Shown: positions 13,035 to 15,217 of the stretch, one piece after another
How the letters are laid out: every line of letters starts with the position of its first letter
Numbering within the stretch: the stretch's first letter is position 1
NCBI GenBank assembly: GCA_900753295.1
Contig: CAADYQ010000166.1
Location: 1-15,217, forward strand
Source: Clostridia bacterium
GTDB taxonomy: Bacteria; Bacillota; Clostridia; Oscillospirales; CAG-272
DNA length: 15,217 bases
Reading direction: 5' to 3'
Made by a program: the position numbers and the translations under genes
The notes under the pieces: model-generated
Database searches by the model: none
What the model saw: only the letters and a program-made list of their open reading frames with translations
What the model was told of the DNA's origin: nothing

Positions 13035-15179
13035 ATGAAAACAAGGTCCGCAAAAATAACGGCGCTCGTGATATGCGTCGCAATGCTTGCCGCTGCTGTG
13101 GGGATCACCGCATTTGCAGCCAACTCACAGAAAAACGATACGGGCAGTAAATCGCCCGATCTGCCCGACCTGATACGCCCCGCCGAGACCGCAGACATCG
13201 AAAAGAATGAGACAGTATATGTCATAGCCGGCGCCGACGGAAGCGTGAAAAAGATAATCGTGAGCGACTGGATAAAAAACAATTCCGGCAACATGGTGAT
13301 CAGGGACGATGCAGCGCTCAGCGATGTAACCAACGTCAAGGGCGACGAAACATACACGATGGCTGACGGCTCGCGCGTATGGAACGCCGAGGGCAACGAC
13401 ATATACTGCCAGGGCAGCACCGACCGCGAGCTGCCGGTAGTCATTGCAGTATCCTACACGCTTGACGGCAAGACCGTGAGCGCAGATGAGCTTGCCGGCA
13501 AGAGCGGCAGAGTGACCGTGAGATTCGATTATAAAAACCAACAGTACGAAACCGTTGAGATAGACGGCAAAAAGGAAAAAATATATGTCCCGTTTGTAAT
13601 GCTCACCGGTATGCTTCTTGACGGCGACAGATTTTCAAACGTTGAGGTAACGAACGGAAAGCTCGTAAACGACGGCGACCGCATTGCCGTTGTCGGCATC
13701 GCCTTTCCCGGACTCGGCGACGACCTCGGCATCTCGGCTGACAAATACGAGATCCCCGACTATGTGGAAATGACCGCAGACGTGAAGGACTTCAAAATGA
13801 CCAACACGGTGACGGTGGCAGTAGGCGATCTTTTCGGCAGACTGAACACCGACGCTCTCGATACCACCGATATAAACGATGCGATCGGAAAGCTCACCGA
13901 CTCTATGACACAGCTCACAGACGGCGCGGATGCACTGTACGGCGGTCTCGGCACGCTGCTTGAAAAGTCCGGCGAGCTTGCCGCAGGGATAGATAAGCTC
14001 GCGGCGGGAGCCGAACAGCTTAAAAACGGCGCGGGACAGCTTGCCGACGGTTCGGCACAGCTCGCCGCAGGTGCGGGCGAGCTTGCGGCGGGACTTGGCA
14101 CGCTTTCCTCCAATAGCGCAAGCCTCAATGCAGGCGCGGCACAGGTGTTTGATTCCCTGCTTGCCGCCGCAAACAGCCAGCTTGCGGCGGCGGGACTTGA
14201 GGTCCCCACGCTGACGCGCGACAATTACGGCAAGGTTCTGGCAGGCGTTATCGCCTCGCTTGATGAAGCAGCGGTGCGCGCACAGGCTGAAGCTGTGGCG
14301 CGCGCAACGGTCGAAAAAGCCGTTGAAGCCAAAAAGGGCGAGATAAGCGCCGCCGTCACGGCCGCCGTGCGCGCCGAAGTATCGGCAAAGGTGACGTCAG
14401 CCGTAAGAAGCGGTGTTGAAGACAAGGTGCTGGCTTCGCTGGGCATGAGCCGCGAGCAGTACGAAGCCGGTGTCGCCGCGGGAGCAATATCCGCAGAACA
14501 GCAGGCAGGAATAAACGCGGCGGTAGACGCCGCGATGCAGTCGGCTGAGGTTGCCGCTCTTACAGAAGCCAACACCGACGCGGAAATGCAGTCCGAAACG
14601 GTAAAGGCTCTGATAGCCGCAAAGACCGATGAGCAGGCGGCGCTCCTCGTAGAGCAGAATATGCAGTCGGAAGCAGTCAAAGCTCAGATAAATGCCGCGG
14701 TCGAGAAAGCGACTGCCGGCGCCGCAAGCATAACGGCTCTCCGCGCTCAGCTTGACAGCTACAATGAATTTTACACCGGGCTTGCACGCTACACAGCGGG
14801 CGTTGATTCGGCAAAAGCGGGAGCGGACAGTCTGAATGACGGTGCTGCTTCCCTCGCGCAGGGCGCAGGGACGTTCAAAGCCGGTATCGATGAGCTTTGC
14901 GAGGGCATCCTCACTCTCAAAAACGGCGTGCCGGCACTCATCGACGGAGTAGGCGAGCTGCACGACGGAGCCGGAAAGCTCTCGGACGGTCTTAAACGTT
15001 TCAATGAGGAAGGCGTGGGCAAGATAGTTGACGCGGTTGACGGTGACCTTGCGGGGCTTATGACCCGCATAAAAGCCACAGCGGATGTATCGCGCGACTA
15101 CCGGACGTTCACCGGACTTTCCGACGGTATGGGCGGTCAGGTGAAGTTCATCTACCGGACCGACAGTATTTCGGAATAA
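13035..15179 (+). CDS. Secreted coiled-coil protein, YhgE/Pip-like repeats, MMPL partner
   Basis: A 714-residue protein with a signal peptide (cleavage likely after AFA, residue 28). Residues of about 30-285 form a beta-rich globular region. Residues of about 293-375 and 586-656 are made of GAxxLxxG-type heptad-like repeats (LAAGAEQLKNGAGQLADGSAQ and similar), as in the YhgE/Pip and MMPL-associated coiled-coil proteins; an Ala-rich helical spacer of about 200 residues joins them, suggesting a helical hairpin. Unlike YhgE, no C-terminal membrane helices are seen; the protein ends in a short polar tail, so it is either released or held by its uncleaved signal. The ATG is 12 bases after AAAGGA. 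Position suggests that it works with the MMPL protein as an extracellular channel, tether or substrate acceptor. No terminator is visible before the window ends. Confidence 0.82.
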   Translation: MKTRSAKITALVICVAMLAAAVGITAFAANSQKNDTGSKSPDLPDLIRPAETADIEKNETVYVIAGADGSVKKIIVSDWIKNNSGNMVIRDDAALSDVTNVKGDETYTMADGSRVWNAEGNDIYCQGSTDRELPVVIAVSYTLDGKTVSADELAGKSGRVTVRFDYKNQQYETVEIDGKKEKIYVPFVMLTGMLLDGDRFSNVEVTNGKLVNDGDRIAVVGIAFPGLGDDLGISADKYEIPDYVEMTADVKDFKMTNTVTVAVGDLFGRLNTDALDTTDINDAIGKLTDSMTQLTDGADALYGGLGTLLEKSGELAAGIDKLAAGAEQLKNGAGQLADGSAQLAAGAGELAAGLGTLSSNSASLNAGAAQVFDSLLAAANSQLAAAGLEVPTLTRDNYGKVLAGVIASLDEAAVRAQAEAVARATVEKAVEAKKGEISAAVTAAVRAEVSAKVTSAVRSGVEDKVLASLGMSREQYEAGVAAGAISAEQQAGINAAVDAAMQSAEVAALTEANTDAEMQSETVKALIAAKTDEQAALLVEQNMQSEAVKAQINAAVEKATAGAASITALRAQLDSYNEFYTGLARYTAGVDSAKAGADSLNDGAASLAQGAGTFKAGIDELCEGILTLKNGVPALIDGVGELHDGAGKLSDGLKRFNEEGVGKIVDAVDGDLAGLMTRIKATADVSRDYRTFTGLSDGMGGQVKFIYRTDSISE

Positions 15180-15217
15180 TATAATATACCCCAGTGGGCT
15201 GCCGCGCTTATGCGCGA

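Noticed and set aside
13024..13038. ATG at 13024, closer to the AAAGGA site than the chosen start of the coiled-coil gene
   Set aside because: It opens only four codons (MLLI) before a stop, whereas the ATG at 13035 begins a clear signal peptide.
15180..15217. Short GCGC-TTAT-GCGC hairpin and TATAAT-like bases after the last gene
   Set aside because: The window ends before any T-tract or gene can be seen; not enough sequence to call a terminator or promoter.

Overview
The window looks like chromosomal DNA from a Gram-positive, probably anaerobic Clostridia-type Firmicute. The pointers are strong AGGAGG-type ribosome binding sites, near-consensus sigma-A promoters, stem plus T-tract terminators, a nusB / TsaD-like gene pair, paired ABC half-exporters of the kind common in gut Firmicutes, and a TetR-HdeD-MMPL-coiled-coil cassette. 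The placement (perhaps Oscillospirales) is an inference from gene style, not a match. Most of the window is GC-rich with abundant ATA isoleucine codons; the stretch from about 8.1 to 9.34 kb is visibly richer in A and T.

Layout. (1) 1-759, minus strand: the N-terminal part of a TsaD/Kae1-like protein, overlapped by the stop codon of nusB, behind a sigma-A promoter at 840-867. (2) 974-2603, plus strand: a secreted M23 (LytM) peptidase with a TTG start, then a small four-helix membrane protein with its own promoter. They end at a 17-bp perfect stem that also serves the convergent ABC operon. (3) 2660-6524, minus strand: a consensus promoter and two overlapping ABC half-exporter genes that should form a heterodimer. 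(4) 6559-8088, minus strand: a brnQ branched-chain amino acid symporter with a perfect-consensus promoter, a 12-bp dyad over the -35 box, and a good terminator.

(5) 8102-9336: an AT-rich island bracketed by two diverged direct repeats (98 and 92 bp). It holds an apparent IS or leader remnant, one unrecognised lipoprotein gene, and upstream of it a strong promoter followed about 150 nt later by a clear terminator. That makes either a free small RNA or a terminated leader of the lipoprotein gene. (6) 9337-9540: a short GC-rich stretch with no recognisable gene. (7) 9541-15179, plus strand: a TetR regulator with its own promoter and terminator, then a second promoter driving an HdeD/DUF308 membrane protein, an MMPL/RND transporter and a secreted coiled-coil protein. 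These three genes are likely one envelope export or stress unit controlled by the TetR protein.

Most of the window is conventional. The parts worth a second look are the repeat-bounded island with its terminated leader, and the MMPL cassette with its soluble-looking coiled-coil partner. No tRNA, rRNA, CRISPR array or intact transposase was seen.
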